A DNA stretch of 64,000 nt, from the NCBI GenBank assembly GCA_947650285.1, contig CANTFL010000056.1, positions 1 through 64,000 on the forward strand. The letters run 5' to 3'. The notes under the pieces were generated by a model. That model was not told the origin of the DNA and did not search any database. It saw only the letters and a list, made by a program, of their open reading frames with translations. Made by a program: the position numbers and the translations under genes. Position 1 is the stretch's first letter, and each line of letters opens with the position of its first letter. This document shows, piece after piece, positions 1-10,948 of this stretch. The stretch is from Hyaloperonospora brassicae (lineage: Eukaryota > Oomycota > Peronosporomycetes > Peronosporales > Peronosporaceae).

Positions 1-1063
1 CCCGGCAACGAGGGACGAATTCGCAACCCATCACGATGCCCTCATGGTGGTCCAACCGTCTCGGCATGATGCAGATGAACCAATGTCTTACACTTCTCCG
101 ACTGAGGATCTCGCCCCTGTCTGTGGTGGACCACAACAGCTAGCGCTGGTAGAGTCTGATACGTCCAACGCATTGGTTACCACTGATAAGAACTATGTCG
201 ACACCTCTCTCGCGCCGACTGACGTCGTGACGCAGCCTCCCAGAATTTGCGACCAGGCGAGGCACTTGCGTAAGCGTACACATGTACCCGCTCCGGACGA
301 CCGCATTCAGGACGGTGTGGCCTTGAAAAACATCCATACCGGGGTTCTGCTGAAGAAAGGAAAACCGGAGGAGTACGCTCTGGTTCAATATCTGGCAGTG
401 CCGAACGACCCTATGGGCGGCCTTAATCAGCATTGGCACGTTGAATGGAATCGTGGAAGCGCCCGCTGGCCGACGACGGCTAGCGTCCAGTGTCCATTGG
501 TAGAGAGCGGAACTGCTATATGGGCAGCGGTGGCCGCGGCGGAACCGCTTGTTTTACTCAATCACGTCCAATCATTTCGGTTCCCCGGTGAGCTTATCGA
601 CTCTCTCGCAGATTCAGTCATCGCTCAGTGGACAGAGGAATGGCGGAGGGACTGTTTGCAGGACTGCCTAGACCGTTACCGGACAAATTGTACGGTAAAA
701 GCGACGCGGGCTTGGCTTGATCAGTGGAAGCAACAGATCATATTTCTGAAAGGGCGGAAGGTCGCCGGAAATCTCGGAGATAACACTGACTATTGGAAAC
801 GCATCCGGGACGAGAAATATGGGAATGACGATCTTTTTCGGCTTTGCGATCCAATTCGGCGGGTCATTTTCAGTCATCACATTTTGTGCGCTCATCTGTA
901 TCATGTCGAAATTGGAGAGCTTTTATCGATGGAGGATACGGGGGCTAGCTCCCGATCAGTCATGGAGGCCCATGTCCAGCTCCTGAAACGGGATGCGCAA
1001 TATAAATCGTGTTACAAGGGGGTGGGACAAAGGCTAATTGGGCCAGTATTGCGCGCTTTTTGA
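1..1063 (+). CDS. LINE ORF1 protein, 5' end cut by window edge
   Basis: This is the first ORF of the LINE whose ORF2 follows 27 bp after the stop. The frame is open from the first bases of the window, so the methionine at 44 may be internal and the real start may lie outside. No zinc knuckle or RRM could be seen in the visible 339 residues. The assignment rests on position directly upstream of an APE/RT ORF and on a decayed homologue before the second LINE copy: the segment around LCDPIRRVIFSHHILCAHLY matches a block near 18.36-18.45 kb. In such elements ORF1 proteins usually bind the element RNA in the ribonucleoprotein; that role is inferred here. The ORF is undamaged, which fits a recent insertion. 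Confidence 0.7.
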   Translation, partial: PATRDEFATHHDALMVVQPSRHDADEPMSYTSPTEDLAPVCGGPQQLALVESDTSNALVTTDKNYVDTSLAPTDVVTQPPRICDQARHLRKRTHVPAPDDRIQDGVALKNIHTGVLLKKGKPEEYALVQYLAVPNDPMGGLNQHWHVEWNRGSARWPTTASVQCPLVESGTAIWAAVAAAEPLVLLNHVQSFRFPGELIDSLADSVIAQWTEEWRRDCLQDCLDRYRTNCTVKATRAWLDQWKQQIIFLKGRKVAGNLGDNTDYWKRIRDEKYGNDDLFRLCDPIRRVIFSHHILCAHLYHVEIGELLSMEDTGASSRSVMEAHVQLLKRDAQYKSCYKGVGQRLIGPVLRAF

Positions 1064-1185
1064 ATCCGCCTTCGAGAAGCCAACGGTAATCGAAGGCATT
1101 GACTACTAAGGGCAGCCCACAGATCACGGCTCAGTCATCGCTTTCAACTTTGGGCGGGGGCAGAGCTGATGCGTATGGTCTCTAC

Positions 1186-4100
1186 ATGCACGATAGATTG
1201 CAGTTCCACCGACCTCTGTCGCGTTCTCGGCGGGATTTCTCAGCAGCTACGACTCAAAGGATACTAACGCAGAATGTCCGCGGCTTTTCTGGTCAATCTC
1301 GTCCTATATGGATGGCAGCATGGAGGAATGCGCCACGGAAAACACGACCGCATATTTGGTGTCTTCAAGAAACCCACGTCGCTTCTCAGGATGAAGCGGA
1401 TGCATTAGATCGGGAATGGAGACGGCTTTGGGGCCTAACCGCGGTTAATCCAGCATTTCCTCTTTCTTACTGGAGTCTGGGGACGCGCCAAGCCGGCGGG
1501 GTGGCTTTGCTTCTGACACCGGCCATGGCCCAGTCGGCACAACCATGGCCTGGCCTCCTGACCACGCCGAGACAAATTGCGTTATCTGTCCAGGACGACT
1601 TCTTGCTCGTTAACATTTATGCACCAAACGAACGGTCGGCAAGGGAATTGTTTTTCGAGGGTCTGAAAGCGGTGCAGCGGTCCGTTGCCCCAGTCATTCT
1701 AACCGGGGATTTCAATTGTGTCCAACATCCCTCGCTCGACCGGCTGGGGTTACGCTCGGCTAGTCGCACTGAAAGCCCAGCTTTGGATTTGCTCGCTGAC
1801 ATTTGTCAGCTAGTTGATGCGCTGGATTTGGTTCCTCACCCGGACGATGCCCTGGAGTGGGAGCCATCTACCCACTTCACGTATTGGGCGGGGTCAGCAG
1901 CCAGCAGACTTGATCGTTTTTACGTACCCCACACATGGGGGGACCGAGTGCAATGGTTAGAAACTATTCTTCCACCATCGGCTTCTGATCACCAGCAAGT
2001 CACCTTGCATATCTCGGCTGGGCAACGGAACAGGCATCGCCATCCCGGTAAAGTTGCGTACCCCATACGTTGTGCGAACCCGGCCGGCGCCGTCGCTGAA
2101 CTCATCGATTGCCTCACAAACGGCGGCATTACTGAGTTATCCACGGTCTTGACCTGGGATCACGGCGTTCGCCGCGTCCGACGGGGGATCACAACCACCG
2201 CCCGCAGGCTAAGGCAACGGCGGACACGGTACATCGACAGGCTGAGACGGCGATCACGACGGCCACTGCTTACCCGACAGGCTTGGCACCACGCCCAAAC
2301 CGAGGATCAACAGGAAGCTCACATCTGTCGGGTTGGCTTGGTTCTCCAACGTACAACGGAGAAACTTCGCGCGAAGTTTAAACGGGTGTCGGACTGGGAG
2401 CGTGACCAACGTGTTACAGCCATCAGGAGACTCCACGGTGATCCGTTCCTAGTAGGTTGTAGCGTCGCCGACAAGTTCAGTTCTGAATGGGATCATGTGC
2501 TGGGGCAGAGCCACCGTATAGTCCCAGTCGCAGAACTGCGTACGGCTCTGCGGCATTTTGTCGCTCTCCCCTCTGACCGCATAGTCACCACCGCCGAAAA
2601 CCGAGCCCTGACGGCAGATATAACGGAGGCAGAGGTGGTACTCGCAATCCGAGCCCTCAGTAGGCATAAAGCCCCCGGCACCGACGGCTTAGGGAACGAT
2701 TTTTACAAGGATCTTCAGTCGCTGTTGGTACCGCCGTTAGTGGAGATAGCTAACGAGATCATCCAAGGTGCGCAACCACCCAAGTCGTTTATGGAGGCGC
2801 TCATCATCCCGCTACGTAAGAAAGGAGATTCCGACGACGCCATGGACTATCGACCGATCTCTCTGTTGCAAACGGGGTACAAGGTAATTGCGAAGGTCTT
2901 GGCGACGCGTATGCAGCAGTGTCTGCCACATGTCATCGGTTCTTCTCAACAAGGCTTTGTTCACGGACGACAAATGCAAAAGACGGTCTCAATGATGCTT
3001 GCTCACCTCCAAAGTGCACGTGAGGAGTGTACTTTGGACGCCGACGCCAGCCGCGTCGTTGTCTTACTGGATTTTCGGAAGGCCTATGATACGGTCGACC
3101 GCGACTTCATAGTAGAGGCGCTCCGGCTATTCGGGTTTGCCGAGAACTTTCTAGCGCTCATTCAGAGGCTACATACCAACACGACGGCACGTTTTTCGGT
3201 CAACGGTGAGCTTTCATCAATTCGGCCGGTTCGGTCTGGCATTCGGCAGGGCTGTCCCCTCGCTCCTCTTCTTTTCCTGGTGGTAGTCGAGGTGCTGGCC
3301 GTTGCAATACAAACGTCGCCCCAACTTCACGGGCTCACACTTCCAGGAGTACACACACAGCCCCATATATTTTCGGGGTTTGTCGACGACTCAACCCTGT
3401 TTCTACAAGAAGCCAGTCTACTACGACCGGCTATGGACATCATTATGGAGTTTGGGCGGCTTTCGGGGTTGCAGGTGCAACCGACAAAAAGCCACCTCAT
3501 ATTTTTAAACACGGCTATCCGGCAACCTACGTATCAGGGAATCGCAGTGGTGGCTCCGTCAACAACTACGAGGTATCTCGGCTATCAAGTGGGTACAGGA
3601 AAGTTACGCAACATTAACTGGGCTCTCCGCATCAAAAATGCACAGCGTCGCCTCCTCACTGCAACGCGAGTTTCGACGACCCTCGAGCACCGAGTTCTTA
3701 TACTCAATGCGATAGTTCTACCCGGGATTTTGTTCACGGCAGCGGTCTTCGAGCCCCCCGGTTGGGCGCTCAAACAGCTGGATCATCTCTACAAACAGTT
3801 CCTCTGGAAGACGTCCAACAGGATTGAACCCGGGAGACACAAAGTCGCTCCAGGCCTCCTTTACGCTCCCCGTAAGGCAGGCGGAATCGGCCTCGTTTCG
3901 GTCCCCGTCGCCATCAAAACCCAGCGGGTAAAACACGCGCTACTGGCACTTACTCGGCCAGAGGATGGTTATCACTCAGCGTGGGTGTCCTGGGTTACGC
4001 ATGGTGCACACATCCCGGCCATCAGTCCGCATCGACCGAGCGTGCGACACATTGTATCGCCGTCTTCAGAGCGGTATCTGGATGTACTTTATGAGCTCGG

Positions 4101-5700
4101 ATGCACATTGACGCCGACACCCGCGCAAACGGATGATATTCTCGCACGGGTACAGGACCATCTACCGACCCTTCGATCATCATCGACGAGCTGGTGGGAA
4201 GAAAACGACTGGGTGCTGCATCTCTCTGAACCCCTTCCCAGTCGGCCTCAGTCAGTAGAGTTTTGGCCCCAGGGGATCGAAGACTTCTGGCTGACTTTCC
4301 GGTGGAGTGGAAACCCTTGGGTTCTCACCCCACAGGCATCGGCGTTGTCCCGGTCCAAGTATGACAGGATCGGCGATATCTCCTTTGAACAACTCCATAT
4401 CCAGCGGACAGGACCCCAGGAATATGTCTTCGGCGGCATTTGCCCGGACCTCCTCGCCCCCCGCCATTCCCATGCCAAACTTCGAGAATGGGCGATCATC
4501 GTCTTACTCTCGTCGCCGTCACTTGATGTAGGAAATCCGGTGGGGGCCCCGGCCCCACTCCGGCTAAGGCATCAGCCCCCTTTCACACAAGCCATCACTT
4601 GGGTGCCGGTCGGGCCGGGTAGGGTTCGGGGCACTTCTGGCTCGGACAATTCTATTCACCCTCAGCGTTGGGAGCTCATTCAATGCCAGAATGGCATTTC
4701 ATGGGTTTTCGACGGGGAACCGCCGCGGGTCCAAGGAAAAACGCAGGAAATCACCCAACTCGCGGAGTGCAGGCTCATCCGAAATGGGGTCGTCTTTTTT
4801 TCCAACCCACAGGTCCACCGCTTTCCATGGTCCGCTCCGCTAACGGTTCCCAATCATCACGTCTTCTCGTTCCTGAAACGGCAAGCTTTCAAGTCGGCTA
4901 AGCGGTGTCTTGCGACACCGCTGAAGCAGGTCATTGATAGACTGGGCACCAAGAGCCAGCATAACCGTTGGCAACGCGCAGCTCTCGATGTCTCGCCGGC
5001 TCATCTATGGGGTCACGGACACGCGGTGACGGAATATCAGCTATGGACACGATACCGCCACGCTACCGGTCAGCTAAACTTTTGGTATCAGGACCGGCCT
5101 CCGGACGGGTCTTGCACGTATCGAGAATGTGTCGGACAGAAGGAGACCCAGGAGCATCTCTTTTGGGAATGTACCCGTGCACAGGCAATCTGGGCACGGC
5201 TCATCAGTCATTGGGAGAGCACACCTCATAAGCCTCACCATATACTGGATTGGCTCGAGCACTGCGCAAACTGTAGAGTACCACGCATTTCGCCGCAGGT
5301 CACGGCAATGCTGTTAGTCAGATACCCAGACGACATCGATCAATTCGCCACGGCCTGGAGGACGATCTGGGAGGTCGCAGGGACCGTCATCATCACAATG
5401 CTCTGGCAACACCGCGTGGACAGAGTTTTTCACAATGCGAAAATCCCGATGCAAGCCAGTGAAGCCATGATTTGGGGGAGGATTCAGCTTCAATTGCGGG
5501 CGCTCATCAAACGTCTCCATTGCAGGGCTGACACGGCCGTGCGTGGCGCCCAACTTTCTGCATGTTACGACATATTTATATCAGAACCGAGAGGGCAGCC
5601 CGGCTTTCATAGCCAGGCTGCCAGCCGTAGGCAATGCCTGGACCCTCCAGCGTTGCTAGTGTGGTTAACAACCTACCAGAGATCTTGCACTAACCAGTAA
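1186..5700 (+). CDS. LINE ORF2: APE-type endonuclease and reverse transcriptase
   Basis: This ORF encodes the enzyme that nicks target DNA and reverse-transcribes the LINE RNA. The frame is open from 1090, just after an in-frame TAA at 1087; the first ATG is at 1186, about 70 bp before the endonuclease begins, and I use it as the start. The endonuclease begins at QNVRG, has QETH, and carries GDFN near 1705-1720. The RT fingers/palm follow with YRPISLLQTGYK, the catalytic block VVLLDFRKAYDTVD, GIRQGCPLAPLLF, and the active site FVDD near 3379-3390 (YADD or FADD in many LINEs). A C-terminal zinc motif (CTYRECVGQKETQEHLFWEC, about 5113-5172) is of the zf-RVT kind. No RNase H was recognised. There are no internal stops over 1.5 kb of codons, so this copy could be active. 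The stop is followed within about 30 bp by non-LINE sequence. Confidence 0.93.
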   Translation: MHDRLQFHRPLSRSRRDFSAATTQRILTQNVRGFSGQSRPIWMAAWRNAPRKTRPHIWCLQETHVASQDEADALDREWRRLWGLTAVNPAFPLSYWSLGTRQAGGVALLLTPAMAQSAQPWPGLLTTPRQIALSVQDDFLLVNIYAPNERSARELFFEGLKAVQRSVAPVILTGDFNCVQHPSLDRLGLRSASRTESPALDLLADICQLVDALDLVPHPDDALEWEPSTHFTYWAGSAASRLDRFYVPHTWGDRVQWLETILPPSASDHQQVTLHISAGQRNRHRHPGKVAYPIRCANPAGAVAELIDCLTNGGITELSTVLTWDHGVRRVRRGITTTARRLRQRRTRYIDRLRRRSRRPLLTRQAWHHAQTEDQQEAHICRVGLVLQRTTEKLRAKFKRVSDWERDQRVTAIRRLHGDPFLVGCSVADKFSSEWDHVLGQSHRIVPVAELRTALRHFVALPSDRIVTTAENRALTADITEAEVVLAIRALSRHKAPGTDGLGNDFYKDLQSLLVPPLVEIANEIIQGAQPPKSFMEALIIPLRKKGDSDDAMDYRPISLLQTGYKVIAKVLATRMQQCLPHVIGSSQQGFVHGRQMQKTVSMMLAHLQSAREECTLDADASRVVVLLDFRKAYDTVDRDFIVEALRLFGFAENFLALIQRLHTNTTARFSVNGELSSIRPVRSGIRQGCPLAPLLFLVVVEVLAVAIQTSPQLHGLTLPGVHTQPHIFSGFVDDSTLFLQEASLLRPAMDIIMEFGRLSGLQVQPTKSHLIFLNTAIRQPTYQGIAVVAPSTTTRYLGYQVGTGKLRNINWALRIKNAQRRLLTATRVSTTLEHRVLILNAIVLPGILFTAAVFEPPGWALKQLDHLYKQFLWKTSNRIEPGRHKVAPGLLYAPRKAGGIGLVSVPVAIKTQRVKHALLALTRPEDGYHSAWVSWVTHGAHIPAISPHRPSVRHIVSPSSERYLDVLYELGCTLTPTPAQTDDILARVQDHLPTLRSSSTSWWEENDWVLHLSEPLPSRPQSVEFWPQGIEDFWLTFRWSGNPWVLTPQASALSRSKYDRIGDISFEQLHIQRTGPQEYVFGGICPDLLAPRHSHAKLREWAIIVLLSSPSLDVGNPVGAPAPLRLRHQPPFTQAITWVPVGPGRVRGTSGSDNSIHPQRWELIQCQNGISWVFDGEPPRVQGKTQEITQLAECRLIRNGVVFFSNPQVHRFPWSAPLTVPNHHVFSFLKRQAFKSAKRCLATPLKQVIDRLGTKSQHNRWQRAALDVSPAHLWGHGHAVTEYQLWTRYRHATGQLNFWYQDRPPDGSCTYRECVGQKETQEHLFWECTRAQAIWARLISHWESTPHKPHHILDWLEHCANCRVPRISPQVTAMLLVRYPDDIDQFATAWRTIWEVAGTVIITMLWQHRVDRVFHNAKIPMQASEAMIWGRIQLQLRALIKRLHCRADTAVRGAQLSACYDIFISEPRGQPGFHSQAASRRQCLDPPALLVWLTTYQRSCTNQ

Positions 5701-6083
5701 ATAGACAATCTGTTCTCTCTCACGTGTTGCATGCGCTCGCTCGATGTCCGCATCGACCCGATCACAGTCCGAAAGTGTTCCAGTTCTTCGGCCGCCGTGA
5801 GCGTCTGGGTCCCACGCTTCGCAGCATTGAAAGCCTCAACCATGGCATTCACGTGTCTTGCTACTATAGTGGCAGCCTTCTCAGTTCCGAAATATGGGGC
5901 TCGATCTTCTTGCGCTTCCTTGTCGACGGAACGGGCATCCTGCAGCTCATTCGGAGGCCCGTGCTCGAGGACGCGGAAGTCGGACGTCGTGCCGTTTGAC
6001 CCCTTCGTCGAGGCCGAGACGAGACCAGGGCGAGCGAACACCAGAACACTCACGACGGGCGCAAGGAGGAGACAGTAGCGCAT
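5673..6083 (-). CDS. Small secreted RXLR-like protein, copy A, with chimeric C-terminus
   Basis: The predicted product is 136 residues from the ATG at 6083. It opens with a hydrophobic signal peptide (MRYCLLLAPVVSVLVFARPG, likely cleaved near Ala24), then has RVLE at residues 37-40 and EDR at 59-61. That spacing resembles the RXLR-dEER host-targeting region of oomycete effectors, with the last R of RXLR replaced by E. No known C-terminal fold was recognised. The last 10-11 codons are antisense LINE sequence, since the ORF runs into the LINE 3' end and stops at 5673; the native C-terminus is probably lost. Only about 35 bp separate the ATG from the gypsy LTR, so the native promoter is cut off in this copy. 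Secretion is well supported by the signal peptide; effector status is inference. Confidence 0.55.
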   Translation of the reverse strand: MRYCLLLAPVVSVLVFARPGLVSASTKGSNGTTSDFRVLEHGPPNELQDARSVDKEAQEDRAPYFGTEKAATIVARHVNAMVEAFNAAKRGTQTLTAAEELEHFRTVIGSMRTSSERMQHVRENRLSIYWLVQDLW

Positions 6084-6117
6084 GGTGGATCGCGGCCGAT
6101 TGCGGACGGTGACTGGG
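5733..6117. repeat. Direct duplication flanking gypsy element, left copy
   Basis: About 385 bp match 11308-11697 on the other side of the gypsy element. The two are identical by eye from about 5826 to 6117. Over the first ~95 bp the left copy has five single bases that the right copy lacks. The left copy ends exactly at the LTR (gactggg, then the LTR). Confidence 0.9.
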
Positions 6118-6292
6118 TGTAGTGTCCAAGTTAGTAAATCAAAAAGTAAGTTCATTAGGTCCTTAGTTCACCACTATGTGCTACTCTAAGCCTGCTGATT
6201 TCTGACTGATTTCTTTGCCTGATTTTTATGATGATGACATCGTTTACGTAAACAGATATCGTCCGTCGTGATCCGTTGCATCGAGCCTTACA
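6118..6292 (-). repeat. Long terminal repeat of the gypsy element (3' LTR)
   Basis: A 175-bp LTR bounded on the + strand by TGTAGTG and CCTTACA, i.e. short TGTA/TACA-type inverted ends. By eye it is identical to the LTR at 11133-11307, which indicates a recent insertion. The element is transcribed on the minus strand, so this is the downstream LTR. The stop codon of the polyprotein (TAA, 6288-6290) is formed by the LTR terminus itself. Confidence 0.95.
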
Positions 6293-9200
6293 TCCTCCCC
6301 GAGAGCATCTCGCGTTGGCGTATTTTAAAATCTTGCACCAGGTCTTGCCAATGCGCCACATGCCGAATGTTCTGTTCTTTTTCCCAGGTACACTCGTGAA
6401 CAGGAAGTCCGTGCCACCTAACAAGCCACTCGTTCTTTTTGTTGTAGACCCGTTTCTTGACCAGCGCTTCTACGATGTACAGCTCACTGCCGGTTTCTTC
6501 ATCCAGTATCACCGGCACTGCTTTCGGGATCGGGCGACCGCTAAATCTCGTCGGGTTCGGGACGAAATGACTTAACAAGTCAATGTTAAAACTTGGATGC
6601 AGCTTGCGGAGGCTTCTAGGCAGTACAAGTCTGGCCACGTTACTATTGATCATGGTTTCAATCTTGAATGGTCCGATCTTCTTCGCCAACAGCTTTGTTT
6701 TGCTGGTTCCAGTACCCATATTGTGGTGACGTAGCTTGAGGTGTTTTGCGTCAAGCATGACCATGTCTCCAGTTGTAAATGTCACGTTGCTGCGCTTCTT
6801 GTCGTAGTAGTTTTTTTGTTTTTCTTGAGCCTTGGCCAAGTTTGTTTGCGCAAGCTTGATGATCTTTTGTCTCCTGTCTGCAAATTTTTTCGCGTACTCG
6901 GCTACAGGTAACTGCTTTCCTGTGACACTGAAACTTCCAGCAATAGCATTGCTAACCTGCCGCCCTGTGTCTATCTCAAAAGGTGAAAGCTGTGTTGATT
7001 TGCTCACTAGAGTTGCATGAGCGAACTCTATGGTACCAAGATGTGTCGACCAGTCGTCGCCATGGTACGAAACCATGCATCGCAGCGCGTCTTCCAAAAT
7101 TAAATTCTGTCGCTCCGTCTGGCCGTCAGCTTGCGCACGGTGAGCTGTCGTCATTGACAACTTGGTTCCCATAATGGTCATTAGCGACTTCCAAAAGTTC
7201 GACGTGAACTTTGGATCACGATCACTGATAATGACCTTTGGAAGTCCGTGATGACGCACCACGACATCAAAAAAAAGGTTTGCAACTTTCGGCGCATCCG
7301 TGTTCGTGTGCGTAGGTGCATATCGGGGTCGCTTCGATAGTTTGTCGACCACTGTCATTATAGCATCAAATCCCCTCGACACCGGTAGGCCCGTTACGAA
7401 ATCCATCGAAACCACTTCCCAGCACTCTTCTGGAACTGGAATCGGCATAAGTTTACCATTTTTTTTCAAAGTGCTCGTCTTCCATCTTGTGCATGTACCG
7501 CAGCTTTGTACATATTCTCGTACATCCATTTCCAAGCGGGGCCAGAAGTACCATTGCGCCACCTTAAGCTGCGTGCGACGCACTCCAGGATGTGCGGCGG
7601 TGTTTCCATCGTGATGTTCACGAATAATGGAGGTAATAAGTCGATCATCTGCCGGGACGCACAGCCGTTTGACTGCGTGATTCGTCCTCAGATACAACAA
7701 TCCATCGTCCAAAACATACTTGTCGTGATTTGTGCTCAGCGCCTCTGTGAACTCGTGGTCCTTGTTGTATCCTTGAATAAATGCCTTCTTCGATGCCGAC
7801 GAAAGATGTATACTTGAAATTATGAACTCGATGTGCCGGACTTCTTCGTGAATCTTTCGCTGATGTTTCTGAGGCACACCAACCTGGTGCACTCGTTCCA
7901 CCCCCTCAAAGTCCTGCACATCGAGAAGAAGGTCTTTATCCAGGCTCGGCAGCATACAGAGGACCGCCAGATGAATACGATGACGTCGAAGGTGGGCGTC
8001 GCGATGAGCGCACAATGAACCACAGTCATGAACGTGAGGGACGATACTTTCGCTTCTCGTCAAAGCAGGACGGGTGACGCTCGGACGCGACAATGCATCG
8101 GCGACCATATTGGAAGTACCTTTGACGTGATGTAGCGTGAAATTAAACTGAGAGAAAAAGTCAGCATACGCGCCATTTTAGGCGTGACGTTTGGGTGGTG
8201 TAACATCCAACGGCACGCATTGTTGTCCGTATAGACATCAAATGACCGACCGTGTAAATAATGGCGCCATTTCGCGAGTGCTGTCTTGATCGCGAGTAAT
8301 TCCTGTTCGTGTGCCGGCCACCCTTGTTCGTGAATACCAAACTTTTTCGAAAAAAACGCGATAGGATGGTCCTCGCCACCAGTAAGCTGTGACAAAACGC
8401 CACCCATGCATAATCCTGATGCATCCGTAGTAACGATGAAAGGAATAGAAAAGTCCGGTAGCTGAAGCACGGGAGCTTGTTGTAGCGCGACTTTTAATGA
8501 TTGAAAAGCTTCATCTTGATCTTCTGACCACGCCCAAGGTACGTCCTTCTTGACCAGCTTGCTCAATGGAAGTGCCATCTTGGCAAAGTCACAAATAAAA
8601 CGCCGATAATAACCAGCGAGACCTAAAAAGCTTAGCAGCTCCTTTCGCGAGGTTGGATGGGCCATGGTGGCGATTGCAGATGTCTTACGCTGATCCACAC
8701 TCAACCCATCTCGTGAAACCGTGTGACCTAAGAACTGCACACTGTCCCTTCCAAAAGAGCACTTGCCGCGGTGAGCATACAGTTGTTCACGTCGCAGCAC
8801 TTGAAATACCTGGCGTAGATGAATTTTGTGATCGGCATTTGTCTTGGAGAAGATGCATATGTCATCCAGATAGACCACAGCGAAGTCAAACTTATCAAAC
8901 AATTCGCGCATAAGGCGTGACCATACACCGGGCATCCCTGCCAATCCCATCGGCGCGACACACCACTGGTATGTCTCCTTGTGCGTCCGAAATGCTGTGT
9001 ACTGGCGACTGGAAGTGTTAACCAGCATCTGGTGGTAGCCTTGTGCTAAGTCAATAACCGTGAACACGGCGCACCCTGCCATCCTGTCAAATAGTTCCTC
9101 GATGTGAGGGAGAGGTATTTTAGGGATTTTGGTCTGGCTATTCACGTAACGATAATCAATGACCCAGCGAATCGGCTGTAAGCTGTTTCCCGATCGCAGC

Positions 9201-10948
9201 CACTCACCGCGTGTTGGAGCTTGGCCCGTAACATGGTCTTTTTTAGGAATACCGAATATGTTGGAAACCCATGGAGAATTTGACACTTCGACCCAGCCTT
9301 TCTTTAGGTTGTCGGCAACGAAGGAATTCAGTGCTTCTTGCTCGGTCTTTGATAGACGAAACGGCGCTCTGGAACTTGGAATCGCATCTGGTTTCATTTC
9401 TACGTCAAACTGCACCGCACGTGGCGGTGGTAGTCCGTCGGGTAGCTTCGCTGGGAATATGTCGGTATATTCCTGTATAAGGTCACAAAGCCAATCCGGA
9501 ACATTGTCGTCCACCAAATTAGAAGCGATCTTGACGACAAATAGCTCTGCGTAGTCGGACCTGCGCACGTATGATCTGTGCAGTTGACCACCTGATCTGG
9601 AAATCGTGCTGTCTGGGGTCAGCTCGGTCCGCTCTGTGCTATCCATATCACTGATGTGAGGCTGATTTGGAAGAAGCAGTTGACCCGATGTCCAATTAAT
9701 TTGCGGTGCATATTCTTGAAACCACGGAAGACCAAAAATCACATCCTGCTCGGCATCCAGATGGGTTTCCGTGAAGATCATGTTTGAAAACTCGCCTTCA
9801 TTAGTGCGTACTGTCGCTTCCACCGTCGCTAGATCAGCCGGTGGTGTAAGCGATCCATCAAACCGCTTTAATTGGCCGCGCTGCGAGCGGAGAACCTTAG
9901 TAGCCAGACCGGGTCGAATTACATTTGTTGATGCTCCACAGTCCAGCAAGATCAGTACTGGTACACCATCAATGGATCCAGTCTTTCGCAACAAATGAGG
10001 CCGATAATTGACCCCATTATTTTGTAAGGTGTTGACCGTAAATTGATCAAAAACAATGGCTTCGTCAGAAGATTCCGCTGTATCTTGAACATCTTCGATC
10101 ATACTCACGCGCGCGCGCGGTCTCGAAACTGATCGGGTTCGTGGTCTTGTCGGGCACTCCGCGAGTCGATGCCCTGGCTTCTTACAATAGAAGCACAGAT
10201 TGCGTTGGAAACACTCTTCTCGTGACACTACTTGCACGTTGTCAATCTCCATCGGCTCCGGTTGAGGATCGTCAAAGCGCTGATGAGTAGGTCTTTCTGG
10301 TCGACGAAATTGTTGAGTACGCCTTGAACTCCCCACGCCAAAATGTGAACGCTCAAAGTCGTAAGCAACGTTAATTGCCTGACTTAGAGACGAACAACGG
10401 CGATATTCCACTTCAGCACGGGTCTGATGCTTCAGGCCTTGCGTGAAGTAAAAGACGGAGTCGACATCACTCATGTTACGCACTTGAATCATCAGTTGTC
10501 GAAAGCGATTTACAAAGTCGCCAAGATCTCGACACTGCGCTTGATTGAGATTCCGCAGTTGGTCCCGAAGCCGGATCTGCAAGTCTGCGGGTACAAATTC
10601 TTGCTCAATGTGGAAAAATAATTCATCGACAGTGTTTATTCTGCTGCGTGACCAGACATACCAATCGGCAGCTGTGCCTGTAAGCATGCTCCCGATAGTC
10701 GGTATAATCGTGGCGGCCATTGTCGCACTCTTCCACTCCACTCGTCTCACTTCAAAATACTGTTGAACCTGTTCTTTGAATAATGCAAAGGACTCTTGCA
10801 TTTGGCCACTGTAGCGAGGCGCCTTCACTGCGTCAAGTCGAAGATCCTTGAGCGTCGTCGCTTCGGCCATTTTACGCATCATATCTTGCTGCTGCGCTAT
10901 CATGGCAAGCATGCTTTGCATGAGCTCCGCGTTTGAAGGCTCGCCCAT
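6288..10948 (-). CDS. Gypsy Gag-Pol polyprotein, one frameshift in RNase H
   Basis: Starting at the ATG at 10948, Gag covers about residues 1-240 and a CCHC knuckle (CFYCKKPGHRLAEC) lies near residues 250-263. The aspartic protease has LLDCGAS (D-C-G where D-T/S-G is usual) near residue 335. RT has WVIDYRYVN and the active site YLDD near residue 689; RNase H starts with TTDAS near residue 838. In a T5 run on the coding strand (8155-8159) the frame shifts by one base. The second frame resumes within RNase H (VKGTSNMVADALSRPS) and continues through the integrase HHCC zinc finger, the D-D-E core (MDFVTG, SDRDPKF, DGQTERQN) and a chromodomain (VRWHGLPVHECTWE), ending at 6288. Because the break lies inside RNase H and has no slippery heptamer, it looks like a one-base homopolymer loss rather than programmed frameshifting. 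Confidence 0.92.
6293..6300 (-). other. Polypurine tract of the gypsy element
   Basis: Minus-strand GGGGAGGA lies directly against the downstream LTR, the position where plus-strand DNA synthesis is primed in LTR elements. It also encodes the last codons of the polyprotein. Confidence 0.75.

Larger units (their letters stand above)
1..5732 (+). mobile_element. Intact non-LTR retrotransposon (LINE), 3' part
   Basis: A two-ORF, APE/RT-containing LINE whose 5' end lies outside the window. The 3' boundary is placed near 5732, where sequence shared with the duplication at 11308 begins; no poly-A tail or simple-repeat tail is visible. Its 3' end runs head-on into the antisense effector-like gene at 5673-6083. 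A decayed relative occupies about 16.4-22.75 kb of this window. Confidence 0.85.

Noticed and set aside
8140..8170. Programmed -1 frameshift in the gypsy polyprotein
   Set aside because: No X-XXY-YYZ heptamer in frame, and the shift is inside RNase H rather than between gag and pol.
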